Shown here: piece after piece, positions 15,933 through 24,421 of the stretch | Position numbering within the stretch: position 1 is the stretch's first letter | Layout of the letters: each line of letters starts with the position of its first letter | From: Maribacter algarum (ex Zhang et al. 2020) | GTDB taxonomy: Bacteria > Bacteroidota > Bacteroidia > Flavobacteriales > Flavobacteriaceae | Assembly: GCF_005885635.1 (NCBI RefSeq) | Contig: NZ_VATY01000004.1 | Coordinates: forward strand, 354,201-418,200 | Reading direction: 5' to 3' | DNA length: 64,000 nt | Notes under the pieces: generated by a model | What the model was told of the DNA's origin: nothing | Seen by the model: only the letters and a program-made list of their open reading frames with translations | Databases searched by the model: none | Program-made: the position numbers and the translations under genes

Positions 15933-18137
15933 ATGACGCAAGTTGCCATAGAAAAAGAGAATAAGGAAATTGCCAAGCAATATAAGGAATTGCTGCGCAT
16001 CAGTTATCAGACCTTAACAGATGATGACAAGGTATTGATACGCTCTGCTTTTGAGGTTGCCGTTGACGCACATAAAGACCAACGGCGAAAATCTGGTGAA
16101 GCTTATGTGTTTCACCCTATTGCAGTTGCGAAAATTGTGGCATCTGAAATTGGTCTTGATGCCACCTCCATTGCATCTGCACTGCTTCATGATGTGGTTG
16201 AGGATACCGAATATACCTTGGATGATATCGATAGAATGTTTGGTGAAACGGTTGCTCGAATTGTTGACGGACTTACCAAAATAGCAGGTTTAAAAAAGGA
16301 CATGAATACTTCGCAGCAAGCGGAGAACTTTAGAAAAATGCTGCTCACTTTGCACGATGATGTTCGTGTAATCATAATAAAAATTGCAGACCGCTATCAC
16401 AATATGCTCACTATGGATTCTATGCCTGAGCATAAACAAGTAAAAATAGCCTCTGAGACCTTGTATATATATGCGCCATTAGCACATAGAATTGGTCTCT
16501 ACAACATAAAAACAGAGTTAGAAGACCTCAGCCTTAAGTATACCGAACCTGAGGTTTATAAAGATATACATGATAAAATTGAAGACTCCAAGGAGGAGCA
16601 GCAAAATTATATCGATTCCTTTTCTGGAGTTATCGATAAATCCCTTAAGAAAGAAAAGCTCAATTATACGATTAAAGGACGGATGAAGTCCATATTCTCT
16701 ATTCGTAAAAAAATGAAAGCACAAAATGTGGCTTTTGACGAGATTTATGACAAGTTTGCCATTCGGATTATTTACAAATCCGATGAGAAAAATGAGAAAT
16801 TTTTAGCTTGGAAAATATATTCAATTGTAACAGACCATTTTACTCCAAACCCTGTACGATTGCGTGATTGGATATCCTCTCCGAAATCTACAGGTTATGA
16901 GGCCTTGCACATCACCGTTATGGGACCAAAAGGCAGATGGGTCGAAGTACAAATTCGTAGTGAGCGAATGCATGAAATTGCGGAAAAAGGTTATGCCGCG
17001 CATTTCAAATACAAACACGGAGACCAAAAAGAACAAGGTATTGATATCTGGTTAAATAAATTACAAGAGGCTTTAGAAAGTTCAACTACCAATGCCGTTG
17101 ACTTTGTTGAAGAATTTAAATTGAACCTTTATTCCAAAGAAATCTTTGTCTTTACTCCAAACGGTGAACTAAAATCATTACCAAAAGGAGCCACCCCACT
17201 CGACTTTGCATTTAATATCCATACTGAAGTTGGCATGCGTACTCGTGGTGCAAAAGTGAATGGAAAATTGGTGCCTTTAAACACCTCTTTAAATAGTGGA
17301 GACCAGGTAGAAATTGTAACTTCTGAACAGGCAAGGCCGAATCAAAATTGGTTGGACTATGCCACTACAGCACGAGCAAGGGCGAAAATCAAATCATCAC
17401 TTCGTGAAGAAAAGAAATCAGTTGCCCTTGATGGTAAGGAAGTACTTCGAAGAAAATTGAAATCTCAAAAAATAAACCTTAACGAAGATACTGTTAATAA
17501 AATGGTAGTGTTCTTCAAATTGAAAACCAGTTTAGATCTTTTTTACAGAGTTGGTATTGGTGCTATCGATAATCAAATGATTAAAGATTTTGCTTCTTCA
17601 TATAACAACGCCTTTATCAGCTTTTTCAAGAATAAGATTAGAAGAAGTCCAATTCCCGAGGACATTGACAAGGATGAGATAACCTCCAAATACGATCTTT
17701 TGGTATTTGGTAAGGAAGAAGAAAAACTGGATTATAAATTATCGAAATGTTGCAACCCGATTCCCGGTGATGATGTATTCGGATTTGTCAGTGTTAATGA
17801 GGGGATTAAAGTCCATAAGAAGAATTGTCCAAATGCAATTTCGCTGCAAGCCCACTACGCCTATCGTATCATGCCAGCCAAATGGATAGATTCTTCTCAG
17901 GAAGAATTCAAATCGGAAATCAAACTTACAGGCATCGACAACCTAGGCTTGGTAAGTGAAATCACAGAGATGATTTCTGGCAATATGCACGTAAACATGC
18001 GTAATATTAACTTTAGTACAGATGGCGGTACATTCACAGGTAGTATTACCGTGGTTGTTAAAAACAAATCTATCCTCAAGAAATTAATGGACAATCTAAA
18101 ACAGATTGAGGGAATTGATAAAGTGACCCGAATTTAG
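15933..18137 (+). CDS. Bifunctional (p)ppGpp synthetase/hydrolase RelA/SpoT
   Basis: 734-aa stringent-response enzyme. The N-terminal HD hydrolase domain (about 45-195) keeps HPIAVAKIV and the HDxxED motif in LLHDVVEDTEYT near residue 86. The synthetase domain (about 235-350) has GRMKSIFSIRKKM, the catalytic FDEIYDKFAIRII and STGYEALHI. TGS follows near 395-455 (IFVFTPNGELKSLPKGATPLDFAF). A C-terminal region near 600 has paired Cys (KCCNPIPGDDVFGF), and an ACT domain closes the protein (about 660-734). Both active sites look intact, so it should make and break (p)ppGpp. It lies between the Ste24-like protease and fur. Confidence 0.96.
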   Translation: MTQVAIEKENKEIAKQYKELLRISYQTLTDDDKVLIRSAFEVAVDAHKDQRRKSGEAYVFHPIAVAKIVASEIGLDATSIASALLHDVVEDTEYTLDDIDRMFGETVARIVDGLTKIAGLKKDMNTSQQAENFRKMLLTLHDDVRVIIIKIADRYHNMLTMDSMPEHKQVKIASETLYIYAPLAHRIGLYNIKTELEDLSLKYTEPEVYKDIHDKIEDSKEEQQNYIDSFSGVIDKSLKKEKLNYTIKGRMKSIFSIRKKMKAQNVAFDEIYDKFAIRIIYKSDEKNEKFLAWKIYSIVTDHFTPNPVRLRDWISSPKSTGYEALHITVMGPKGRWVEVQIRSERMHEIAEKGYAAHFKYKHGDQKEQGIDIWLNKLQEALESSTTNAVDFVEEFKLNLYSKEIFVFTPNGELKSLPKGATPLDFAFNIHTEVGMRTRGAKVNGKLVPLNTSLNSGDQVEIVTSEQARPNQNWLDYATTARARAKIKSSLREEKKSVALDGKEVLRRKLKSQKINLNEDTVNKMVVFFKLKTSLDLFYRVGIGAIDNQMIKDFASSYNNAFISFFKNKIRRSPIPEDIDKDEITSKYDLLVFGKEEEKLDYKLSKCCNPIPGDDVFGFVSVNEGIKVHKKNCPNAISLQAHYAYRIMPAKWIDSSQEEFKSEIKLTGIDNLGLVSEITEMISGNMHVNMRNINFSTDGGTFTGSITVVVKNKSILKKLMDNLKQIEGIDKVTRI

Positions 18138-18209
18138 CAAAAAACCCCTCTTTTGTAAATGTTCACTTTATGTTGATAAAACACCCTTCCACTACTGCAA
18201 ATTTAGCTG

Positions 18210-18217
18210 TACATTTG
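18210..18217 (+). promoter_or_regulatory. Candidate -7 box upstream of fur
   Basis: TACATTTG at 18210-18217 fits TAnnTTTG and lies 23 bases before the fur ATG. No convincing TTG is present at -33, so this call is tentative. Confidence 0.4.
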
Positions 18218-18240
18218 TGAATTGACTAGCACAGTTTGTT

Positions 18241-18687
18241 ATGGCAGCCAACAAAGATCAGGAGATTGTAAAAAACGTTTTCACCACCTTTTTAGAGGAA
18301 AACGGACACCGGAAAACACCCGAACGGTATGCCATACTTCAGGAAATTTACGATAGCGATGATCATTTTGATATTGAATCACTCTATATCAATATGAAAA
18401 ACAAAAATTATCGTGTAAGTCGTGCAACCTTGTACAACACCATAGAACTTTTATTGGACTGTAAATTGGTCAGAAAACATCAATTTGGAAAGAATCAAGC
18501 ACAATATGAGAAATCATATTTTGATCGCCAACATGATCACGTTATTCTCACTGACACAGGTGAGGTAATGGAATTTTGCGACCCTAGAATACAATCCATA
18601 AAAAAGACAATTGAGGAAGTTTTTGATATTAAAATCAATAATCACTCCCTCTACTTTTATGGCACAAAGAACACTGAGGAGAAATAA
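18241..18687 (+). CDS. fur: Fur-family transcriptional regulator
   Basis: 148 aa. The N-terminal winged helix covers about residues 10-85, with [12 protein letters not shown] and [18 protein letters not shown] near 60. A C-terminal dimerisation/metal-binding region follows, with the histidine cluster [24 protein letters not shown] in parts near residue 97-120. The structural-zinc CxxC pairs found in many Fur proteins are missing here: the usual CxxCG position reads LTDTG and only single cysteines remain. It is therefore either a zinc-site-less Fur, as I recall from other flavobacteria, or a sub-family such as PerR/Zur. It is 23 bases before purA in the same direction. Confidence 0.87.
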   Translation: MAANKDQEIVKNVFTTFLEENGHRKTPERYAILQEIYDSDDHFDIESLYINMKNKNYRVSRATLYNTIELLLDCKLVRKHQFGKNQAQYEKSYFDRQHDHVILTDTGEVMEFCDPRIQSIKKTIEEVFDIKINNHSLYFYGTKNTEEK

Positions 18688-18710
18688 GAAACCACTAACC
18701 AAAAATATTA

Positions 18711-19982
18711 ATGGCAGTAGATTTATTGTTAGGCCTACAATGGGGCGACGAAGGAAAAGGGAAAATTGTTGATGTACTTACCAAAGACTATGATATAATC
18801 GCAAGATTTCAAGGAGGTCCAAATGCAGGGCATACCTTAGAATTTGACGGAATAAAACATGTTTTGCATACGATTCCCTCAGGAATTTTCCATAAAAATG
18901 CCATGAATGTTGTTGGTAACGGAGTCGTTATAGACCCCGTAATTTTTAAAAAGGAGTTAGATGCACTTCAGAAATTCAATCTGGATATCAATGCTATTCT
19001 TTTGATTTCTAGAAAAGCACATTTAATTCTTCCAACACATCGCTTATTGGATGCTGCTTCAGAAGCATCTAAAGGAAAAGCCAAAATCGGTTCAACTTTA
19101 AAAGGAATTGGCCCAACATACATGGACAAAACCGGTAGAAACGGAATGCGTATCGGTGATTTGGAATTGGACAATTGGAAGGAAAAATACAGGGCGCTAG
19201 CTGATAAGCATGAAGCCATGATTGATTATTACAATGTTGATATTCAATACGACCTTCAAGATTTAGAAACTGAATTTTTTGCTGCTGTTGAAGAATTAAA
19301 AGAGTTGACTTTTATCGATAGTGAAGAATACCTTTTTCAAGCTCAAAAAGAAGGAAAGAAAATATTGGCCGAAGGTGCTCAAGGTTCTTTATTGGATATT
19401 GATTTTGGAACATACCCATATGTAACATCATCAAATACAACAGCCGCCGGTGCTTGTACTGGTTTAGGTGTTGCACCAAATCAAATTGGCGAAGTTAAGG
19501 GAATATTCAAGGCCTATGCTACAAGGGTTGGTAGTGGCCCCTTCCCTACTGAACTTTTTGATGAAGCTGGTGAAACGATGGGTCGCGTTGGCAACGAATT
19601 TGGCGCTACCACAGGTCGTCCAAGAAGATGTGGCTGGTTAGACCTGGTAGCTTTAAAGTATGCTGTTCAGGTAAATGGTGTTACTGAATTAAACATGATG
19701 AAAGGTGATGTTTTGAGTGGATTCAAAAAACTGAAAGTTTGTACCGCATACAAGTATAAAGGAGAAACTATTACCCATTTACCTTATAATATAGAGCAAG
19801 AAAATGTCACGCCCATTTATTCGGAAATGGATGGTTGGTCTGAAGACTTGACAAAGATGAATTCTCAAGATCAATTTCCTGCGGAATTGAATGCATATAT
19901 TGATTTTTTAGAAAAAGAATTGGAAGTACCTATCAAGATAGTTTCTGTAGGTCCGGACAGAACCCAAACGATTCATCGATAG
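18711..19982 (+). CDS. purA: Adenylosuccinate synthetase
   Basis: 423 aa, full length. Catalyses GTP-dependent formation of adenylosuccinate from IMP and aspartate, the first committed AMP step. It carries the N-terminal P-loop-like QWGDEGKGKIVD (residues about 10-21), GGPNAGHT near 37, GIGPTYMDKTGRNGMRIGDL near 126-145, AEGAQGSLLDIDFGTYPYVT near 222, and the GTP-specificity tail SVGPDRTQTI at the end. It follows fur by 23 bases and is followed after 15 bases by a Crp-family gene, so all three may share a transcript. Confidence 0.97.
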   Translation: MAVDLLLGLQWGDEGKGKIVDVLTKDYDIIARFQGGPNAGHTLEFDGIKHVLHTIPSGIFHKNAMNVVGNGVVIDPVIFKKELDALQKFNLDINAILLISRKAHLILPTHRLLDAASEASKGKAKIGSTLKGIGPTYMDKTGRNGMRIGDLELDNWKEKYRALADKHEAMIDYYNVDIQYDLQDLETEFFAAVEELKELTFIDSEEYLFQAQKEGKKILAEGAQGSLLDIDFGTYPYVTSSNTTAAGACTGLGVAPNQIGEVKGIFKAYATRVGSGPFPTELFDEAGETMGRVGNEFGATTGRPRRCGWLDLVALKYAVQVNGVTELNMMKGDVLSGFKKLKVCTAYKYKGETITHLPYNIEQENVTPIYSEMDGWSEDLTKMNSQDQFPAELNAYIDFLEKELEVPIKIVSVGPDRTQTIHR

Positions 19983-19997
19983 TAATCAAAAAATCAC

Positions 19998-20612
19998 ATG
20001 GCAAACCAGCCGAACAACATAGAACATATTGATTCGGTTAGAAGTAGTATTCGCAAATGCTTTGCAGACCTCGGGTCTTTTGACGAAGCGGATATTGATG
20101 CAGCCGTAGAGCTTATTACTATTAAAGCGTATAAGAAAGGGGAACATTTATTACGGGAAGGAGAAGTATCCGCAAAAAGTTATTCCATTGTATCTGGTTG
20201 TGTGAGGCAATATTACTTAGTAGACGGAGAGGAGAAAACCACTTTTTTCTACACCGAAGGTCAATCAATATTTTCGCCGAATAGTTCTTCTGAAAGGATT
20301 CCCGCTAAGTATTATTTATCGTGTGTGGAGTATACTACACTTTCAATTATGTCCTTAGAAAACCAAAAAGAAATGTATAAGAGATTCCCTATGTTAGAAT
20401 CTATGAGCAGGATGTCTTTGCAAGAGGAATTGAACAACTATCAAGAAATGCTGGCAACCTATATTACTACCAATCCTGAGGAACGTTATCTGAACCTATT
20501 AAAGTTTAGACCTGAACTATTAAATAGAGTTCCACAATACCAATTGGCCAGCTATCTAGGAGTTACCCCAGAGTCTCTTAGCAGAATCCGAAAACGAATT
20601 TTCATCAAATAA
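19998..20612 (+). CDS. Crp/Fnr-family transcriptional regulator
   Basis: 204 aa. The N-terminal cyclic-nucleotide-binding-like barrel spans about residues 30-125 (AYKKGEHLLREGEVSAKSYSIVSGCVRQYYL). A connecting helix and a C-terminal helix-turn-helix follow near residues 175-200 (YQLASYLGVTPESLSRIRKR). Bacteroidetes have many such Crp-like proteins that lack the cAMP-binding Arg, and no obvious ligand residues are visible here either. It follows purA by 15 bases and its stop codon shares one base with the start of the next gene (TAATG), so the two regulators are translationally coupled. Confidence 0.9.
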   Translation: MANQPNNIEHIDSVRSSIRKCFADLGSFDEADIDAAVELITIKAYKKGEHLLREGEVSAKSYSIVSGCVRQYYLVDGEEKTTFFYTEGQSIFSPNSSSERIPAKYYLSCVEYTTLSIMSLENQKEMYKRFPMLESMSRMSLQEELNNYQEMLATYITTNPEERYLNLLKFRPELLNRVPQYQLASYLGVTPESLSRIRKRIFIK

Positions 20613-21361
20613 TGAACTATTGGCAGCAAGTTCCTGATTTAAAATTAAAAGGCCTTGTACGCTGCTATTGGAGTTTAGATAATGATAGTTCACAAAACTT
20701 GAACTTCACCATCCTCCCCGATGGGTTTTTCGACTTAATTGTCAGATATAGTAATTATAAGTTTGAGAGTATTTCACTAACTGGACTCTATACCAAAGAA
20801 GTAGATGTCCAAATAAGACAAAATACTCAGCTTTTTGGAATTCAATTTAAGTTGGCAGCGGCAGAAACAATATTTCAACAAAGCATTGCCCAATTGCTGA
20901 ACGATGAAAAACTACTTAAGAACGTAATTTGGGATTTCAATAATTTATCTTTTGAAGAAACTATTTCTCAAACTGAAAGACTAAATAACCTAATATCTGA
21001 TATAGCGGAGGAGAATTATTCTTACGATATAAGAAAACAACGTTTGTTTCAAATCTTAAATCAAACGAAAGGGAATCAAAGTATCAAGGATATAGCCCAA
21101 GATGTATTTTGGTCCTCCAGGCAAATCAATCGATATTTTAAAAGAACATTCGGAGTACCCCTTAAAGTTTATTGCAATATTCTTCGTTGCTCCGCATCTT
21201 ATAAGGATATAAAAAAAGGAGAATTATACTCCAACCAAAATTACTTCGACAGATCTCATTTTAACAAGGAGATTAAAAAACATACGAATCATACACCAAA
21301 GAATCTTTTAAAAAACGAAAACGACCGATTTTTACAAATATCTATCATACCTAAAAAGTAA
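20612..21361 (+). CDS. AraC-family transcriptional regulator
   Basis: 249 aa. The N-terminal half (about 1-150) resembles the DUF6597-type sensor region found in small AraC proteins (NFTILPDGFFDLIVRY, TQLFGIQFKLAAAETIF). The C-terminal AraC DNA-binding domain (about 155-235) shows KDIAQDVFWSSRQINRYFKRTFGV followed by a second helix pair ending NYFDRSHFNKEIKKHTNHTPKNL. It starts on the overlapping TAATG of the Crp gene and is followed after 27 bases by an alpha/beta hydrolase, a plausible target or co-transcribed gene. Confidence 0.88.
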   Translation: MNYWQQVPDLKLKGLVRCYWSLDNDSSQNLNFTILPDGFFDLIVRYSNYKFESISLTGLYTKEVDVQIRQNTQLFGIQFKLAAAETIFQQSIAQLLNDEKLLKNVIWDFNNLSFEETISQTERLNNLISDIAEENYSYDIRKQRLFQILNQTKGNQSIKDIAQDVFWSSRQINRYFKRTFGVPLKVYCNILRCSASYKDIKKGELYSNQNYFDRSHFNKEIKKHTNHTPKNLLKNENDRFLQISIIPKK

Positions 21362-21388
21362 CTTGCAGTATTTAAAATAATACTCAAA

Positions 21389-22288
21389 ATGATGGATAAA
21401 GAAGTACTTCATTGGAGGGAAAAAGGTGATACCTTAAGCATAAACAAGCATGAAATTTTCTACTTAACCGAAGGAACAGGACCAAATCTATTGATTCTTC
21501 ATGGTTACCCGTTCAATACCTTCGAATGGAAATTCGTATGGAATGAATTAGTAAAACAATTTACGGTCACGGCCTTCGATTATTTGGGAATGGGGTTTTC
21601 AGATAAACCAATAAATCACGTCTATAGTTTTCATGAACATTGCGAAATGGTTAATGGGTTAATGTCACGCCTGAACATTGGCAAGACTCATATTCTATCG
21701 CATGATTTAGGGGTAAGTATCGCACAAGAATTACTGGCTCGAGATTTATCTAAAAGGAATAGCTTTGAAATTCAGTCTTTAGTTTATGCAAACGGAGGGC
21801 TATTCATGGACAGTTACAAACCTCGTCTAATACAAAGATTGCTATCGCAATCTCCCAAATTCATAGGAAAAACTCTAAGTAAGCTCCTGACCAAAAAGAA
21901 GCTTGAAAACTCGATAAAATCTGTTTTTGGTCCAAATACCCAACCAACTGATATACTTGTAGACCAATTCTGGGAGATATTGAATTACAAAGATGGAAAA
22001 TCAATTGCCTACTTAATTGGAAGACTGGTTTTTGATAAAATGAATCACCAAGAAAAATGGATTGAAGCTATGCAGAAAACCGAGGTGCCCATGTGTTTTA
22101 TAAATGGGCCTTACGATCCAAATTCCGGAATTCATATGGCCAACAGATATAAAGAGTTAATCCCAAAACCCAATGTTCAATTATTGTCAGATAAAATAGG
22201 ACATTGGCCTCAAATTGAAGATCCTAAAGGATTTTTGAAACTATACTTTGAATTTATGGAGCAATTTGGTCAAGAATTTATTCATTAG
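21389..22288 (+). CDS. Alpha/beta hydrolase resembling MEST/haloalkane dehalogenase-type enzymes
   Basis: 299 aa, no signal peptide. It carries the oxyanion motif HGYPFNTFEW near residue 38, DYLGMGFSDKP near 70 and the nucleophile elbow SHDLGVSIAQE near 109. An Asp in the nucleophile position points to epoxide-hydrolase or dehalogenase chemistry rather than esterase. The acid/base region has NGPYDPNSG near 236 and a catalytic His in KIGHWPQIEDPKGFL near 274. The run of motifs (GFSDKP, LSHD.G, ANGG, VFGP, GPYDP, H.PQ.EDP.GFL) strongly recalls vertebrate MEST/PEG1. The substrate is unknown. It follows an AraC regulator by 27 bases. Confidence 0.85.
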   Translation: MMDKEVLHWREKGDTLSINKHEIFYLTEGTGPNLLILHGYPFNTFEWKFVWNELVKQFTVTAFDYLGMGFSDKPINHVYSFHEHCEMVNGLMSRLNIGKTHILSHDLGVSIAQELLARDLSKRNSFEIQSLVYANGGLFMDSYKPRLIQRLLSQSPKFIGKTLSKLLTKKKLENSIKSVFGPNTQPTDILVDQFWEILNYKDGKSIAYLIGRLVFDKMNHQEKWIEAMQKTEVPMCFINGPYDPNSGIHMANRYKELIPKPNVQLLSDKIGHWPQIEDPKGFLKLYFEFMEQFGQEFIH

Positions 22289-22309
22289 GCTTTCAAATGA
22301 CATTTTTAA

Positions 22310-23305
22310 TTAGGAGACCTCTAATCGAAACCCAAAAACAGGGAGTTCTCCTTGCATAAAATCTAAGTCTTCTGCCCTTTGAAACCCAAGATCCTCGTAC
22401 ATTGTCCAAGCAATTTTCATAGCCTTCGTAGTATGAATGACCAATTTTTTATATTTCCCTTTTCGTCCTTTTTCAATGCAAGCATTCGTAAGCATTTTAC
22501 CCAGGCCTTGCCCTCTGAGTTTACTATCGACTGCAAGTAAGCGAAATCCACATGCTTCCAATTCCTTAGTGGCGCTTCCACCAGAACCATAATCTTTCAT
22601 GTCATTAAAAAAGACTACTGCTCCTCCAATTTTTTCCTGTTTGGAAATCGCAACTAGAATTTCAATGCCCTTGGTTTTAGTAAGTTCACCTACATTACTT
22701 AACATTTTATAGTATTCTGGTTGCTCGTCTTTATCAGGAAAGCCTTTTAAGCTGGAGTAAACATCAACCATTATATCGCCAATTTCTTTAAATTCGTTTG
22801 GTTTGGCATTTCTAACTGAATAATTGAAATACTTTTGTAACACTCGTTTATCAAGTGGTTCCTCTTCCAACCTGACATTGACCTCTTTCATAAGTTCCAT
22901 TAAAAGAATATCTGAAATCTCGAAAATACTCTTTAACTCGTCTGAAAATAATAACCAAACAGGTTCTAGCACATCTAAAAGTTCGAATCCTTTTGTAGAT
23001 AGGCTAATTAACTTTGAGCGGCCATCTCCCGGATTGGATTTTATTTGCACCAAACCTTTCTTTAATAATTCCTTAATCACGTTATTAACGGTTATGTGAG
23101 AAAATGAAATTTGATTTGTAATTTCCATTATGGTTAAGGAGCGTTTTGATTTAGCCAAAACATGGTAAATAGGAAACCAACTTGATTTGAAATCAATTCC
23201 TGCTTGTGAATAGACCTTATCACCTGCAACCTGAAGTTTTTCATAAATTCTTCGGAGTTGTGAACCACTGGATAGATATCCTAAATCGTTTAAATAATCA
23301 GACAT
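22310..23305 (-). CDS. MarR-family regulator fused to a GNAT acetyltransferase
   Basis: 331 aa. Residues about 1-140 are a MarR-type winged helix (IMEITNQISFSHITVNNVIKELLKKGLVQ, then the wing NPGDGRSKLISLS). Residues about 165-331 are a GNAT domain with the acetyl-CoA loop LRGQGLGKMLTNACIEKG near 262 and YEDLGFQRA near 309. Such fusions are a known architecture in which the acetyltransferase sits on a DNA-binding platform; the substrate is unknown. The gene is divergent from the polysaccharide deacetylase gene, and the 106-base spacer holds AT-rich repeats that may be its operator. Confidence 0.88.
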   Translation of the reverse strand: MSDYLNDLGYLSSGSQLRRIYEKLQVAGDKVYSQAGIDFKSSWFPIYHVLAKSKRSLTIMEITNQISFSHITVNNVIKELLKKGLVQIKSNPGDGRSKLISLSTKGFELLDVLEPVWLLFSDELKSIFEISDILLMELMKEVNVRLEEEPLDKRVLQKYFNYSVRNAKPNEFKEIGDIMVDVYSSLKGFPDKDEQPEYYKMLSNVGELTKTKGIEILVAISKQEKIGGAVVFFNDMKDYGSGGSATKELEACGFRLLAVDSKLRGQGLGKMLTNACIEKGRKGKYKKLVIHTTKAMKIAWTMYEDLGFQRAEDLDFMQGELPVFGFRLEVS

Positions 23306-23411
23306 AATAAATATATATAAAATATGTGTTATAAATATATGTAATATCTTTTATATTTTTAAAATGGTATGTAATTTTAATTAACTTTCTAATCTAAAAA
23401 CACAAGGAGAT

Positions 23412-24293
23412 ATGGAATCGAAAAAATGCGCTCAACAAAATATTCGTGCTCATGCACCTGCCCCAAGGTTCAGAAAATGGAATGCGATTTGGTCAAAGAC
23501 TTCTTTTTTGTTCTTGTTCGTAATTATATCGGCCTGTGCGCAAAATCAAGATGAATTTAAATGGCCTAATGGTGTGCAGGCTGCCATATGTTTAACTTAC
23601 GACGACGGTTTGCCAAGTCACATACAGACAGCTGCTCCTATGCTGGATAGATATAATTTTAAAGGAACTTTTTATCCAACACTTTCTTCGGAATCCCTTT
23701 ATATGAACATGGACGAATGGAAAGCACTAACAGCAAATGGTCATGAGCTCGGTAACCACTCGGTCTACCACCCATGTAGTAAATCAGATGTCGGCATGGA
23801 ATGGGTGGCAGACTATCATGACCTTGACAGCTATACGCATGATCAAATCGTTGAAGAACTGAAACTTGCCAATAGTTTCTTACTTGCCATGGATGGTTTA
23901 AAAGAAAGAACTTTTGCCTATCCTTGTGCACACACCGCAGCCGGAGGAGAAACGTACAAAGACCATGTTTCACAGGATTTCTCGGCAGCTAGAGGTAGTT
24001 CTGAAAAGCAATCTAATCTGGTAAGTCCTTTAGAGATTGACTTGTTCGATGTCCCTTCTTGGGCACCCAATCAACATGATGGAAAGGCGCTCATAGACTA
24101 TGTTGACAAAATTATTAAGAACAAAACCCTTAGTACCCTAACCTTCCATGGGATAGGTGCGGAACATATGAGGGTTTCCAAGAAAGCACATGAAGAATTG
24201 TTAATGTATCTAGATGAAAATCGTGATAAAATTTGGGTAGCAACCTTTAAGGAGGCGACGGATTACCTGAATTCAAAAAGAGCCAAAAAATAG
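23412..24293 (+). CDS. Polysaccharide deacetylase (NodB-type) lipoprotein or secreted protein
   Basis: 293 aa. A hydrophobic stretch near residues 32-42 ends in SACAQ, a probable lipobox, preceded by an unusually long polar N-terminus. The start at 23412 is nevertheless supported by AAGGAGAT immediately before the ATG, a rare Shine-Dalgarno-like site in this window. The NodB domain shows LTYDDGLPSHI near residue 63 (catalytic and metal Asp) and the metal histidines in ELGNHSVYHPC near 113. A late FHGIGAE near 250 carries the catalytic His. It should remove acetyl groups from an external glycan. It is divergent from the MarR-GNAT gene. Confidence 0.88.
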   Translation: MESKKCAQQNIRAHAPAPRFRKWNAIWSKTSFLFLFVIISACAQNQDEFKWPNGVQAAICLTYDDGLPSHIQTAAPMLDRYNFKGTFYPTLSSESLYMNMDEWKALTANGHELGNHSVYHPCSKSDVGMEWVADYHDLDSYTHDQIVEELKLANSFLLAMDGLKERTFAYPCAHTAAGGETYKDHVSQDFSAARGSSEKQSNLVSPLEIDLFDVPSWAPNQHDGKALIDYVDKIIKNKTLSTLTFHGIGAEHMRVSKKAHEELLMYLDENRDKIWVATFKEATDYLNSKRAKK

Positions 24294-24421
24294 CCTAAAG
24301 ACCAAATCCCATAATAAGTTCAAGAGTCTGCTTTTCGGGTATTTATGAATCTTAAATAGAATAGTAACTTAACTAAAGTCAATTCTTTTGATCCCAGCGA
24401 TTAATAATTTCGTATTTTAAA

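Noticed and set aside
23659..23973. 104-aa minus-strand open frame inside the polysaccharide deacetylase gene
   Set aside because: Antisense to the catalytic NodB motifs of the deacetylase; no promoter or recognisable domain.
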